Positions 27,428-35,629 of a DNA stretch of 64,000 nucleotides are shown piece after piece. A program made the translations under genes and the position numbers. Each line of letters begins with the position of its first letter. Positions within the stretch are counted from its first letter, which is position 1. The notes under the pieces were generated by a model. The model was given only the letters and a program-made list of their open reading frames with translations, made no database searches and was not told where the DNA came from. Origin of the DNA: CALBPI01 sp942491885 (GTDB taxonomy: Bacteria; Pseudomonadota; Gammaproteobacteria; Steroidobacterales; Woeseiaceae); NCBI GenBank assembly GCA_942491885.1, contig CALOCQ010000002.1:1054001-1118000 (forward strand), given 5' to 3'.

Positions 27428-28021
27428 ATGCAGATAAAGAAGGCATTACTGTTCATGACGTTGCTTGTCGGCAACGCTATAGCAGCGGATGAAACGATGA
27501 CCACTGCTCCGCCCGGAGTCGACCCCGACGTCTCCTTCAGTGGCATCCGACATATTGAATCGATCGAGGGCGCAGTCGACATGATGATTCGTCAAGCACC
27601 CGGCAAGTCGCGCATCGAAATGCAAAATAAGCGGACCCCTATGACGCTAATCCAGCGGCACGATCTCGGCGTCAACTACATGCTGATACCCAGGATGAAA
27701 ATGTACCAGGAGATCAAGCCGGATCAGCTACAGATCAAGATGGCAAACCTCTCATACCTCAATGTTGAAGAGGCCGGCAGCGACGAGATTGGGGGCGAAA
27801 CCTGCGCAAAGTATCGTGCTCAGTTCGAGAACAACCAAGGGCATCGTGGCAAAGGTCACTACTGGGTAAGCACGCAGGGAATCATGATGAAAGTAGAAAT
27901 GACAATTGACCGCCCAGGCCGGGATGCAGAGCAAGTTAGCTTTGTGATGAGCGACGTCGAAGTTGGCCCTCAGGATCCCGCGCAGTTCGAGGTCCCCGAT
28001 GGCTTCGCGAAGATGAACTGA
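27428..28021 (+). CDS. Periplasmic DUF4412-like protein
   Basis: Signal peptide MQIKKALLFMTLLVGNAIA. The mature part of about 178 residues has the pattern of LolA/LolB-like and DUF4412 proteins: IRQAPGKSRIEMQ, MTLIQRHDLGVNYMLIPRMK, YQEI, then DEIGGETCAKYRAQF and GHYWVSTQGIMMKVEM. Such proteins have a half-open beta barrel that binds lipid or lipoprotein, but this has not been shown for DUF4412. It is coupled on both sides: GGAG-like site before its start and a TGATG overlap at its end. Confidence 0.65.
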   Translation: MQIKKALLFMTLLVGNAIAADETMTTAPPGVDPDVSFSGIRHIESIEGAVDMMIRQAPGKSRIEMQNKRTPMTLIQRHDLGVNYMLIPRMKMYQEIKPDQLQIKMANLSYLNVEEAGSDEIGGETCAKYRAQFENNQGHRGKGHYWVSTQGIMMKVEMTIDRPGRDAEQVSFVMSDVEVGPQDPAQFEVPDGFAKMN

Positions 28022-28788
28022 TGGGCGATAAATCATATCGATTGGACCGGCTTGCTCCTATCGCTGTTTTTGGCTTGCTCTCAGTGGGTTGCGGGGAAGC
28101 CGGGTTGGATTCAGTCGAGCCTACTGAAGTGAATCCTTCCGCCGCCATTGCAACAGCGGAGGCCCCGACTACTCCAGGCATTGGTCACATCACCATCCGG
28201 GTAACTGGCACGTCAGCCAAGAGCGTTAATGGCACCCTGTATTCCGGTGACTGTGACGACATGCGACCACAGGATGACGACCTGGAAGTGATGACCTTTT
28301 CCGCACCGTGGAAAAACGTCGGCGCCGGAGGGAGCGGCGGTGGTGGCCGTTATGGTAGTCCTGTAACGCGTCTCTTGGATTTTGAGAAGTCGGAAGATAT
28401 TCCGCGCAAGACTCTGCGGCTCAGTCTTGATCTTGAACAAACCGACCACACGGTCGCGCAGCTTGTGGCATCCCTGCCCAAAATTGCCGATGTTCAGTTC
28501 GGCGATCGTCAGGTTGGCCTGTACTACGTGGAGGAAACAAATGAGCTACGAATGGGCTATGTTGCGTTCTTCCCACTAGCGCGAACAGAAGGTTTGCCGC
28601 AGGAAGCTGAGTTCACCGGTCGATACGTTGCTGAAGTTGGTTTCCAACCGGTAGGACCCTTGCACTTCCAAGGTTGGTCCGTGGACGAAATCATCGCCCT
28701 GTATTCCAGTTTCTCGACTGCACGCTGTTTCGGCGAAGGACTTGCCGCAGGGCTCGCGCCACTATTTCCGGAACTTGTCTATGAATAG
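28021..28788 (+). CDS. Lipoprotein of unknown function
   Basis: A 255-residue protein with lipobox LLSVGC (residues about 19-24), a Ser/Thr/Pro-rich spacer, then TIRVTGTSAKSVNG and a Gly-rich turn (GGSGGGGRYG). It ends with DEIIALYSSFSTARCFGEGL and a helix. It overlaps the preceding gene by one base and the following gene by eight. No known family is seen; it is a part of the operon encoding secreted and lipid-anchored proteins. Confidence 0.6.
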   Translation: MGDKSYRLDRLAPIAVFGLLSVGCGEAGLDSVEPTEVNPSAAIATAEAPTTPGIGHITIRVTGTSAKSVNGTLYSGDCDDMRPQDDDLEVMTFSAPWKNVGAGGSGGGGRYGSPVTRLLDFEKSEDIPRKTLRLSLDLEQTDHTVAQLVASLPKIADVQFGDRQVGLYYVEETNELRMGYVAFFPLARTEGLPQEAEFTGRYVAEVGFQPVGPLHFQGWSVDEIIALYSSFSTARCFGEGLAAGLAPLFPELVYE

Positions 28789-30454
28789 CAAACAATTTCG
28801 TCACGTCGGGGCAGCCACCCTGGTCACCTTTCTTGCGGGATTGGGCCAGGCGTCGAACGTCGTTCACGCTTACGAGGGTCGTGTCGATCGCCAAGACGAA
28901 AACCACTACTTCAATTTGCACGACTGGGATGTCTACGACGGCCGCATGCGGTTCTTATTCCAGACGAAGCCATCGCGCGACCAATACTTATCTGACCCGC
29001 CGAACTGGCCCGATCGGCTGTTCGTTACTGAAGTAGAGCCAGGCGGAAGCCACACGACGTACGCGCTTGGCACGTCGGACATGCGACGAGTCAGCTTCGT
29101 ACTCAGGCGCGGCCACCCGGAGGTGTTCGCGATTGAAAAGCCGCGTGAACCGAATGGCCCGCACCATTTACAGGTCTGGAATATCCACGCCTCGGAGATG
29201 ACGCGCTCGACGGCTCTGCCGCAACTCCCCCACCAACCTCGTTATTGGGACATTCACCCAACCAGCGATGGCCACTTCTTCTCGGTCGGATCAAACTCCC
29301 AGACGACCGGCGGCTATCAGGGCCCTGTCAATCTCACCTGGACTAAAACCTCGGCGTTCGGCAAAACGCTCGCGTCGGGGGAACTGATGAGGAAAGATGC
29401 GCAACTCGGTGCAAAGGGCTGGTTCATGCCAGCAAACGGAGGTGTCGGCCTGGTTGTGTCGTTAGGGGTCGCAGCGGAAAACGCCAAATCGCTGGACACT
29501 GAAATTGACACGCCAATCCGACGAAAAATTGGTGGCGAGGAAGTTGAAGCCCATGTCATGACTGAAACACGGTTGCTCATTACAGACGCGAACGCAAAGC
29601 TCCGGATCATTTCGAGTGCGCTTGAACGATCCGTCATGTTTGATTTCGAATTCGCGTCCGACGACCCGGCCGCCATGCGCGAGTACCTTCGGTTGAGCGA
29701 AGAGCGCACCAGGGCCATTCAGGACATCGAAAAGACGCATGCATTCGGAGCGCGTCAAATAGCCAAGGCCACTGGACGTAATGAGCTGCTAGTGAAAGCG
29801 AATGCGAGGCGGTACGGAATGCTCAGCCAGCAGCCGGGCGGACCAAGAACCAATCCGGATCGATTCGGAACCTGGTACCTGGAGTTTGCCGACGACGGTA
29901 CGCCGCAAAGGGAGCTATATCTGCAGCCAATTGCTGACAAGCTGGAGGGCCGCATCGTCGACTTCCTGGCAGAAAAAGACGGCGGCCTGTTGCTCCTCGG
30001 CGATCAGGGTTCTGCCGGCATGTCTGTGTCGCGGGCGTCTTCGACCGGAGAGCTCGAATGGACTTACGACATATCCGGCCGTGTTGATCATACTGAACCC
30101 GCAGGGCTGGTCCGATCAGGTAATCGGCTTTGGGTCTTTGGCCGATCCTTGCAGGATCAAGGCCACGCGACGCTGTGGCTTACAGACGTCGACCCAGCAA
30201 CGGCGCGCCGTAGTATCAGTACTTCGATTCCAGAAAACGACTCGAATCCAGAGCGAGTATCGGCACCGACAGGTGCCTTCGAAATGCCTGCTTGCGCGTG
30301 CACCTGCGAGGAAGGCGACGCGATTAACCAGGCGTTGGCAAGTGCTCAGCAGGTGCGAACTGCCGCAGATATTGAAGCCATGGAGAATAATCCTGCAATG
30401 CAAAAAATGATGTGCTTGGCGATGTGCCAAGCCGAGTATGCTGTGTGCAAGTAG
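28781..30454 (+). CDS. Secreted propeller-like protein with Cys-rich tail
   Basis: The ATG at 28781, eight bases inside the previous gene, gives the signal peptide QFRHVGAATLVTFLAGLGQA; an upstream TTG at 28742 would bury it. The body of about 450 residues has repeated strand-turn motifs like a PQQ/WD40-type beta-propeller (GGLLLLGDQGSAGMSVSRAS, GELEWTYDISGRVDH, GNRLWVFGRSLQDQGHATLW). The last 60 residues carry CACTCEEGDA and CLAMCQAEYAVCK, seven Cys that could form disulfides or bind metal. It is the last gene of the operon. Its function is unknown; it may bind partners at the cell surface. Confidence 0.65.
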   Translation: MNSKQFRHVGAATLVTFLAGLGQASNVVHAYEGRVDRQDENHYFNLHDWDVYDGRMRFLFQTKPSRDQYLSDPPNWPDRLFVTEVEPGGSHTTYALGTSDMRRVSFVLRRGHPEVFAIEKPREPNGPHHLQVWNIHASEMTRSTALPQLPHQPRYWDIHPTSDGHFFSVGSNSQTTGGYQGPVNLTWTKTSAFGKTLASGELMRKDAQLGAKGWFMPANGGVGLVVSLGVAAENAKSLDTEIDTPIRRKIGGEEVEAHVMTETRLLITDANAKLRIISSALERSVMFDFEFASDDPAAMREYLRLSEERTRAIQDIEKTHAFGARQIAKATGRNELLVKANARRYGMLSQQPGGPRTNPDRFGTWYLEFADDGTPQRELYLQPIADKLEGRIVDFLAEKDGGLLLLGDQGSAGMSVSRASSTGELEWTYDISGRVDHTEPAGLVRSGNRLWVFGRSLQDQGHATLWLTDVDPATARRSISTSIPENDSNPERVSAPTGAFEMPACACTCEEGDAINQALASAQQVRTAADIEAMENNPAMQKMMCLAMCQAEYAVCK

Positions 30455-30958
30455 ACGGTAGCCATTCGAGCGGCGAGTTTCGGGAAAAGCAGCCGCTCAA
30501 ACTCAACGCGAAGAAAGGGTCAGAAGTTTCCGTTGATCGCTTCCGCACTAGATGGGCCGATACGGCCAATACTCTCCGCTCGAGCCCCCCTGGTTGTTTC
30601 CCAAAACTTGCCGCTCACGAACGGCCGCTCTCGGCGAATGGCGAGGTCTGCTATACCCTCAATACCAGCCGCTCAAATGGCCGCTTTCGGGGTATCATGG
30701 GGGTCTGCAAATGACCCGAAGCAGCCGTTCATCCAATGGTGCTTAGACTTCATCTACTTTAAGTAAATCCCAGAATTGACAATGCTAGACGTAGGCGGAC
30801 AATCCGTACTGCGACAAAGGCAAATCCAGCCAAAGTTGGATACGCAAAGCCACGGGGCCTCGCTTCCTCCGCGACGCATTCTGCTACGCGACGAAGGACC
30901 CCAAGATCGCCGGGCTGGCGCTATCGATGGGCAACCCGTGATCCTCGAGGGAGGGGCG
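30455..30958. other. Gene-free stretch with dispersed repeats
   Basis: About 500 bases after the secretory operon with no believable gene. It holds at least three pieces of a repeat type: GCGGCGAGTTTCGGG at about 30470, ACGGCCAATACTCTCCGCTC at about 30562 (related to 21327), and a GGGTCTGCAAATGACCC hairpin near 30700. A 48-codon run ending at 30940 (containing RDAFCYATKDPKIAG) has no start codon and may be the remnant of a gene. Confidence 0.6.
30468..30500 (+). repeat. Dispersed 33-bp repeat, copy 1
   Basis: It shares GTTTCGGGAAAAGCAGCCGC and flanking similarity with 31622-31654; only a few bases differ. Confidence 0.75.
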
Positions 30959-31516
30959 ATGAACACATCACTCGAAAAAGTCATTTCTCTGCTGGTAGTG
31001 GGGTTGCTGCTGTCCGGGTGTTACACATACATATCGCCTGAAGCCAGTGAGGAGTTGAATGCCAGATCGGGTCCGTTCTCGGTATCGGTATACCCGGTGA
31101 ATGTGATCCGGCCGCCGGGAACCATCCAACCGAACATTCGGTTGGCGGAGAATGTTGTAACATTCCTGGAAACGGAGAAGCTGGCGAACCCCGTGCTGGT
31201 AAAGGAACCGATTCTATACGACTTCGTGTTCAGCCCCAACCAGGCCAAGATCGTTGCGCACAGTGCGAAGGCCTTCGCAACCCAGATCAGCGAAGCGGGT
31301 ATTGGAACCGACTACGCACTACTGGTAGAGATTATGATGTTGCCGGATGGACTGCCTGGTGGCATCCATTATTACCTGTCCGATTCGAAGGGTGAACTCG
31401 CAGACGGATCTTTCACCAACGACCACTGGGATGACTTCAAGGCAGTTCAACCGAAAACACCCGATGACGGCTACGAGGTCGCGATTCGCATGTTGCGCAG
31501 AAACTGGGGGAAATGA
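30959..31516 (+). CDS. Small lipoprotein (DUF-type, unknown)
   Basis: The ATG at 30959 is preceded by GAGGGAGGGG, and a lipobox (LLLSGC) ends the signal at residue 20. This start is better than any upstream one, which would lack a signal. The mature part of about 165 residues is alpha/beta (FSVSVYPVNVIRPPGTIQ, YALLVEIMMLPDGLPGGIHY, SKGELADGSFTNDHWDDF). It ends ten codons after a helix with RMLRRNWGK. The family is not recognised. Repeats flank it on both sides, so it sits as a single gene inside the island. Confidence 0.65.
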   Translation: MNTSLEKVISLLVVGLLLSGCYTYISPEASEELNARSGPFSVSVYPVNVIRPPGTIQPNIRLAENVVTFLETEKLANPVLVKEPILYDFVFSPNQAKIVAHSAKAFATQISEAGIGTDYALLVEIMMLPDGLPGGIHYYLSDSKGELADGSFTNDHWDDFKAVQPKTPDDGYEVAIRMLRRNWGK

Positions 31517-31621
31517 GCACACGCGTGGGCACCACGGGCAAAGTGGGCAGATTTGTCGTCACCGGAAATGCCTGCTTCTGGCCGTTTGCAGACCCTCACC
31601 ACTTCCCTAAAGCAGACGTTT

Positions 31622-31654
31622 GAACGGCAGGTTTCGGGAAAAGCAGCCGCTCAG
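31622..31654 (+). repeat. Dispersed 33-bp repeat, copy 2
   Basis: It is the second copy of the repeat at 30468, about 130 bases left of the intact tRNA gene. The bases between 31517 and 31782 otherwise hold no gene. Confidence 0.75.
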
Positions 31655-31782
31655 CCTGGGTGGCGAGTAAGGGTCACATCTTGCCGTTTGATACGAGATC
31701 GGAAATGGGCACCGTTTGGGCACCAAATGGGCACCGCCGCAATTCGCTGAACAGCGAAAGCGGCGTAACTATTTGAAAAAAT

Positions 31783-31859
31783 TGGCGCGCCCGGCAGGAT
31801 TCGAACCTGCGACCCCTGCCTTCGGAGGGCAGTACTCTATCCAGCTGAGCTACGGGCGC
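31783..31859 (-). tRNA. tRNA-Arg (anticodon CCG)
   Basis: A full cloverleaf: acceptor strands GCGCCCG/CGGGCGC, D arm GCTCAGCTGGATAGAGTAC, anticodon arm CTGCC-CTCCGAA-GGCAG with anticodon CCG, T arm GCAGGTTCGAATCCTGC, discriminator G and an encoded CCA. It reads CGG codons. The two ends of this gene are repeated separately at 21239 and 34964. Confidence 0.95.
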
Positions 31860-31869
31860 GTGGGCATGG

Positions 31870-31875
31870 ATTGTA
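31870..31875 (-). promoter_or_regulatory. Likely -10 box of the tRNA-Arg gene
   Basis: TACAAT lies 11-16 bases before the tRNA start. The same box is kept in the half copy at 35022-35027, inside the identical 69-base repeat. No clear -35 box is seen. Confidence 0.4.
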
Positions 31876-32089
31876 GCGCACTACATACCGGGCGGGCGAG
31901 CGTTCGGCGCAGAGCAACTACATACGCAATTGAGACTTTCCTCAATTCGGCCAGTCGCCACGCGTCATAATATTGCTGCTCGGGTAGGCCTGACCAGAAA
32001 CTATCGAGGCCACCATTGATATCCAGAGTTGCGCCTGTGATGCAGCTGGTTTGTGGCGTTGCGCGCTGGAGACCTCCGGCCCCAGCCTT

Positions 32090-34606
32090 TTAGCGAATCC
32101 TGACACGCTCGAAGGCGCCGTTGCGAGCCACGATGGCATCCATTTCCGTCATCATGTTGTTCGCCTTGAGAAACGCAAAGTAGCGGCGCGCAGCCAGATA
32201 GGCGTTGAGCTCATTGAGATTGGGCAAATCGGCAACGTGCTGCTCAACGCGCTGCCAATGAGTACGCGCTGTTTCGCTGTCCTCGCTCATCCAGGCCTGG
32301 ATCGCGAGCGCCACATTCAGGCGCGCCATCCTCAAGTCGTCAGCTTCCCAGTTTGACGACGCGATACTCGAAGCCGCGGCCAGGTGCAGTTCCGAGGCGC
32401 CAAGGCGACCCTGGCGCTGGGCTGTATCAGACGCACCAAGATGCGCCCAGTAACGCGATAAGTAGTTGCCATCCTCACCGATCAGTTCGAGCGCCCGCTC
32501 GTAGGCGGACTGCGAGGCATCGAGGTGGCCGAGTTCGCGGTGCAGGCCAGCGACCTGCCTCACGAACGCACCAAGCTGTGCCGCGCCAGTGCCCGGCAAT
32601 CGTTCGCGGAGTGTCAGAGCAGCATCCGCCGTGACCATCGCGCCCTCGGGGTCACCATTGAGCCACTGCGGCGTAGACGTAGCAATTAGCAGGTCTGCAT
32701 ACTTGGCTGAGTCGGTGCCGTAGACAGCCTCGAAAACGGGAGCTGCCTCTTCATAATATCCGAGAGCAGCGCCAAACTGTGCCTGCCATTCATGATGAAT
32801 ACCCAGGTTCATCAGCAGCTGGCCGACCCAGACGTGTTTCTCGCCAAGTTTGTCGATGGCGAGCTCCAGCGCCTGATCATAGTACTCACGCGCGGCTGCG
32901 AATTCTCCCTGCTCATCGCTTATGGTTGCGAGTGTATTGATCAGGCTGACGTGGTGAGCAGGGTTCAACGTGAGAGCCTCATCCTGCTCAAGCGCGCGTT
33001 CGAGCCAACGCTTGCTGTCCTCGAAATTGCCAAGGTTGCGATATCCGGACGACAAACTCGTTGCAATGGCCATCTTACGCACCGATACCCAGCGCTCGCC
33101 GGTACTCTCATACTGCGTGACGTACTCCCAACGCGCCTTGTTGATATCAAGCGCGCCGTTGAACTCTTGCCTAACGTTCAGCAGTACCTGTTTTACGTTG
33201 TCGGCCTGATCGATATCCCACGGATCCGCGTCGCTGCCTTTGGCAGATTGGCGCGAAAGATCCGCAAGCTCATCGACCACATCCAGCATGCCAAACGAAT
33301 AATAAAGCCCGGCAAGCTCATTCAGTGCCGGAACCCTGATATGCGCCTCTTCGGGCACGATATCTTTAGCTCGCGCGGCGCCTGCCTCCAACATCTCTCG
33401 AACGGAGATCGCATCAAGCTCTCGTGTGTCGACGGCAACGGAGCGAAACACCTCCTTGAAGAATCGCACGCTGGCCGCCGTTTCCTGTTGCGCGCGCTTC
33501 GCTGACTCCGACTCTTGCTCTGCCCGCTCTGCCTGCGCTTGCGCTTCGTCGCGTGCGGCGGCGAGTCCTGTGGTGTACCAGACTGTCGATGCTGCGATCG
33601 CGATTATGGCCACGGCTCCCGTGCCGACGGGCAGCCAGTTTCTTTTCAAGAACTTCGCCAGCCGGTAGCCAGCACCGGAACCGGCGATCGCAAGGGGATA
33701 CCCGGCAAGGAAACTTCTCAGATCATCCCGTAGCGCTGCCGCTTCGGCGTAGCGGGCATCAGGGTCGCTGCGCAGTGCATGCGCAACAACAAGACGCACA
33801 TCACCCGGCAGTCCTTGTTGCTGCTTGGCGCTTAACCGAATCTCGCCACCGCTGGCTGCCGCCTGAATGGCATCGGACAGTGTTTTGCCGCGCTCAACAG
33901 GCTCGCCAGCGAGCACCTCATAAATCAAGAGGCCAAGCTGATAGATGTCTGACGCCACACTCACCGGTTGACCCAATAGTTGCTCTGGGCTGGCGTAGCG
34001 CGGCGTTAGAGGGCGCCCCCTTGTCACGGCGTCGCCCGTCGTATCAATAAGTTTGGCGATGCCGAAGTCCAGCAACTTCAACCGACCCTGAGCGTCAACG
34101 AGAATGTTAGAAGGTTTGAGGTCGCGGTGAACAACGAGCCTGGAGTGCGCATGCGCAACAGCATCAACAACGTCTACGAGCAATCCGACGCGCCGGTCAT
34201 TCGATAGCGCATGTTGCGCGCAATACTCAGTGATCGGAGTACCGTCGATTAGCTCCATAACAATATACGGCCAGCCCTCGTCGGTAACGCCGGCATCGAA
34301 GAGCTGCGAGATATTGGGATGGTTCATGCCCGCGAGTAACTTTTGCTCCTGCAGGAACAAATCCCGTACGCGATCACCAATGCCACTGGCCGCCGATACC
34401 TTTATCGCAACGTCTCGGTCGAAGCTGCCGTCGTTGCGACTCGCTCGATATACCCGTCCCATCCCGCCCTCAGCGATCAGGCCGATGACCGTGTAGTCTC
34501 CCAGGACACGCCCTATCAGGGCATCGGGCTTCTGCGCCCTCAGTTTGGACAACGCGTCAAGACCGCCCCCGGTTGCGAAAGATCCATCTGTATGGTCACT
34601 CGTCAT
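32090..34606 (-). CDS. Transmembrane Ser/Thr protein kinase with TPR domain (second)
   Basis: An 838-residue Pkn-type kinase. Kinase domain at about residues 36-300: IAEGGMGRVYRA, Lys69 in DVAIKVS, HRDLKPSN (160-167) and DFG at 180-182, all canonical; TPRYASPEQLLG is the activation-segment end. One membrane helix at about 324-344 (WLPVGTGAVAIIAIAASTV) is followed by an Ala/Gln/Glu-rich coiled coil and then TPR helices to the end. No sigma factor is adjacent, unlike the kinase at 21457. It is the only gene between the two right-hand tRNA repeats. Confidence 0.85.
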   Translation of the reverse strand: MTSDHTDGSFATGGGLDALSKLRAQKPDALIGRVLGDYTVIGLIAEGGMGRVYRASRNDGSFDRDVAIKVSAASGIGDRVRDLFLQEQKLLAGMNHPNISQLFDAGVTDEGWPYIVMELIDGTPITEYCAQHALSNDRRVGLLVDVVDAVAHAHSRLVVHRDLKPSNILVDAQGRLKLLDFGIAKLIDTTGDAVTRGRPLTPRYASPEQLLGQPVSVASDIYQLGLLIYEVLAGEPVERGKTLSDAIQAAASGGEIRLSAKQQQGLPGDVRLVVAHALRSDPDARYAEAAALRDDLRSFLAGYPLAIAGSGAGYRLAKFLKRNWLPVGTGAVAIIAIAASTVWYTTGLAAARDEAQAQAERAEQESESAKRAQQETAASVRFFKEVFRSVAVDTRELDAISVREMLEAGAARAKDIVPEEAHIRVPALNELAGLYYSFGMLDVVDELADLSRQSAKGSDADPWDIDQADNVKQVLLNVRQEFNGALDINKARWEYVTQYESTGERWVSVRKMAIATSLSSGYRNLGNFEDSKRWLERALEQDEALTLNPAHHVSLINTLATISDEQGEFAAAREYYDQALELAIDKLGEKHVWVGQLLMNLGIHHEWQAQFGAALGYYEEAAPVFEAVYGTDSAKYADLLIATSTPQWLNGDPEGAMVTADAALTLRERLPGTGAAQLGAFVRQVAGLHRELGHLDASQSAYERALELIGEDGNYLSRYWAHLGASDTAQRQGRLGASELHLAAASSIASSNWEADDLRMARLNVALAIQAWMSEDSETARTHWQRVEQHVADLPNLNELNAYLAARRYFAFLKANNMMTEMDAIVARNGAFERVRIR

Positions 34607-35263
34607 TGGCGAACCCTCGTGTCTCGCTAGTACCTATACCAGTACATCGTAAAAACACCGTACAACCCGCCAGTACGAAATGAGAAATACCAGAAATTAC
34701 ATGAACCCCATCGGGAAGACGGTTTTTCGTTCTGGTTTCCGACCTACCAGATAAGCACAAAAACAGAGATGAGCGAGGTCAATACCCTCGTCCTGTCGAT
34801 GCTGCCCATCAACGCAAGTCCGCCGCCGGTCGAAAAAGGGTCGTTGTCCGAGTTTTCGTTCATGTCTCACACATGCACGGTTAGTCGATTACGGCAAGGC
34901 AACGGTATTCAAACTGTTCCGGGATTCGAGGCCCTACGAGGACAACCAGGGATCAAGGCTAAAACCCCTGCCTTCGGAGGGCAGTACTCTATCCAGCTGA
35001 GCTACGGGCGCGTGGGCATGGATTGTAGCGCAATAACTGCGGGGCAAGCGAGTGATTGGCACAGACTAGTTGATATGCAATTGAGGCTCACCAGAATGCG
35101 TCCAGTCAGTGCGCTTCGCAATATTGATGCTCGGAGAGGCTCGACCAGGAGAATATAGGGACCACCGCTGTGGCTCAGCCTTGCTCGCACGATACGGTAT
35201 CATTGGCCACCCGATCGCGGCACTTCGTCGACTGCGATCCCAACATCAATCTGGAAGCTAGTC
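34607..35263. other. Gene-free region with tRNA half copy
   Basis: About 650 bases with no believable gene. It contains AGTAC-rich sequence just upstream of the kinase start, the tRNA 5'-half repeat at 34964, and a diverged copy (roughly two-thirds identical by eye) of the DNA at 31881-32020. Confidence 0.6.
34964..35032 (-). repeat. 5' half of tRNA-Arg(CCG) plus its upstream flank, att-like
   Basis: These 69 bases are identical to 31812-31880: the anticodon loop, 5' half of the tRNA and about 21 bases of upstream DNA. Overlap with the other half repeat is the 16-base core ACCCCTGCCTTCGGAG. Not functional as a tRNA, since the 3' half is absent. Confidence 0.85.
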
Positions 35264-35608
35264 TTGGAAATCACTGGAAAAATCACCACCCTGCTGGACG
35301 AGAAATCCGGCACCTCATCACGCGGTCCCTGGCGAAAGCAGGAATATGTCATGGAAGTCCCGGGCGACTACCCGAAGCAGGTCTGCTTCATGGCTTGGGG
35401 CGACAAGATCGATCAATTTGCTATCAAGCAAAACGAGACGCTTACCGTACATATCGACCTGGAAAGCCGCGAGTACAACGGCCGCTGGTATACCGACGTC
35501 AAAGCCTGGCGGGTCGAGCGCCCCGGGAATCAAGACGATGCGCAGGAAACGGCGCCGCCCCCGGATGAAGCGCCACCGCTGACGTTCGACGACGACATCC
35601 CGTTCTGA
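35264..35608 (+). CDS. DUF3127 protein with SSB-like acidic tip
   Basis: A 114-residue OB-fold-like DUF3127 protein: EITGKITTLLDEKSGTSSRG, KQEYVMEVPGDYPKQVCF, then DLESREYNGRWYTDVKAWRV. A Pro-rich disordered tail ends in FDDDIPF, the same closing motif as E. coli single-stranded-DNA-binding protein, which docks SSB partner proteins. This suggests a DNA-repair or replication link, by inference. It lies just right of the tRNA half copy, and converges with the gene at 35630. Confidence 0.75.
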   Translation: MEITGKITTLLDEKSGTSSRGPWRKQEYVMEVPGDYPKQVCFMAWGDKIDQFAIKQNETLTVHIDLESREYNGRWYTDVKAWRVERPGNQDDAQETAPPPDEAPPLTFDDDIPF

Positions 35609-35629
35609 GGAGGAGCGAGTCCCAAGGCG

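Noticed and set aside
30776..30958. N-terminal extension of the lipoprotein at 30959
   Set aside because: It would hide the lipobox signal, and a strong GAGGGAGGGG site lies directly before the later ATG.
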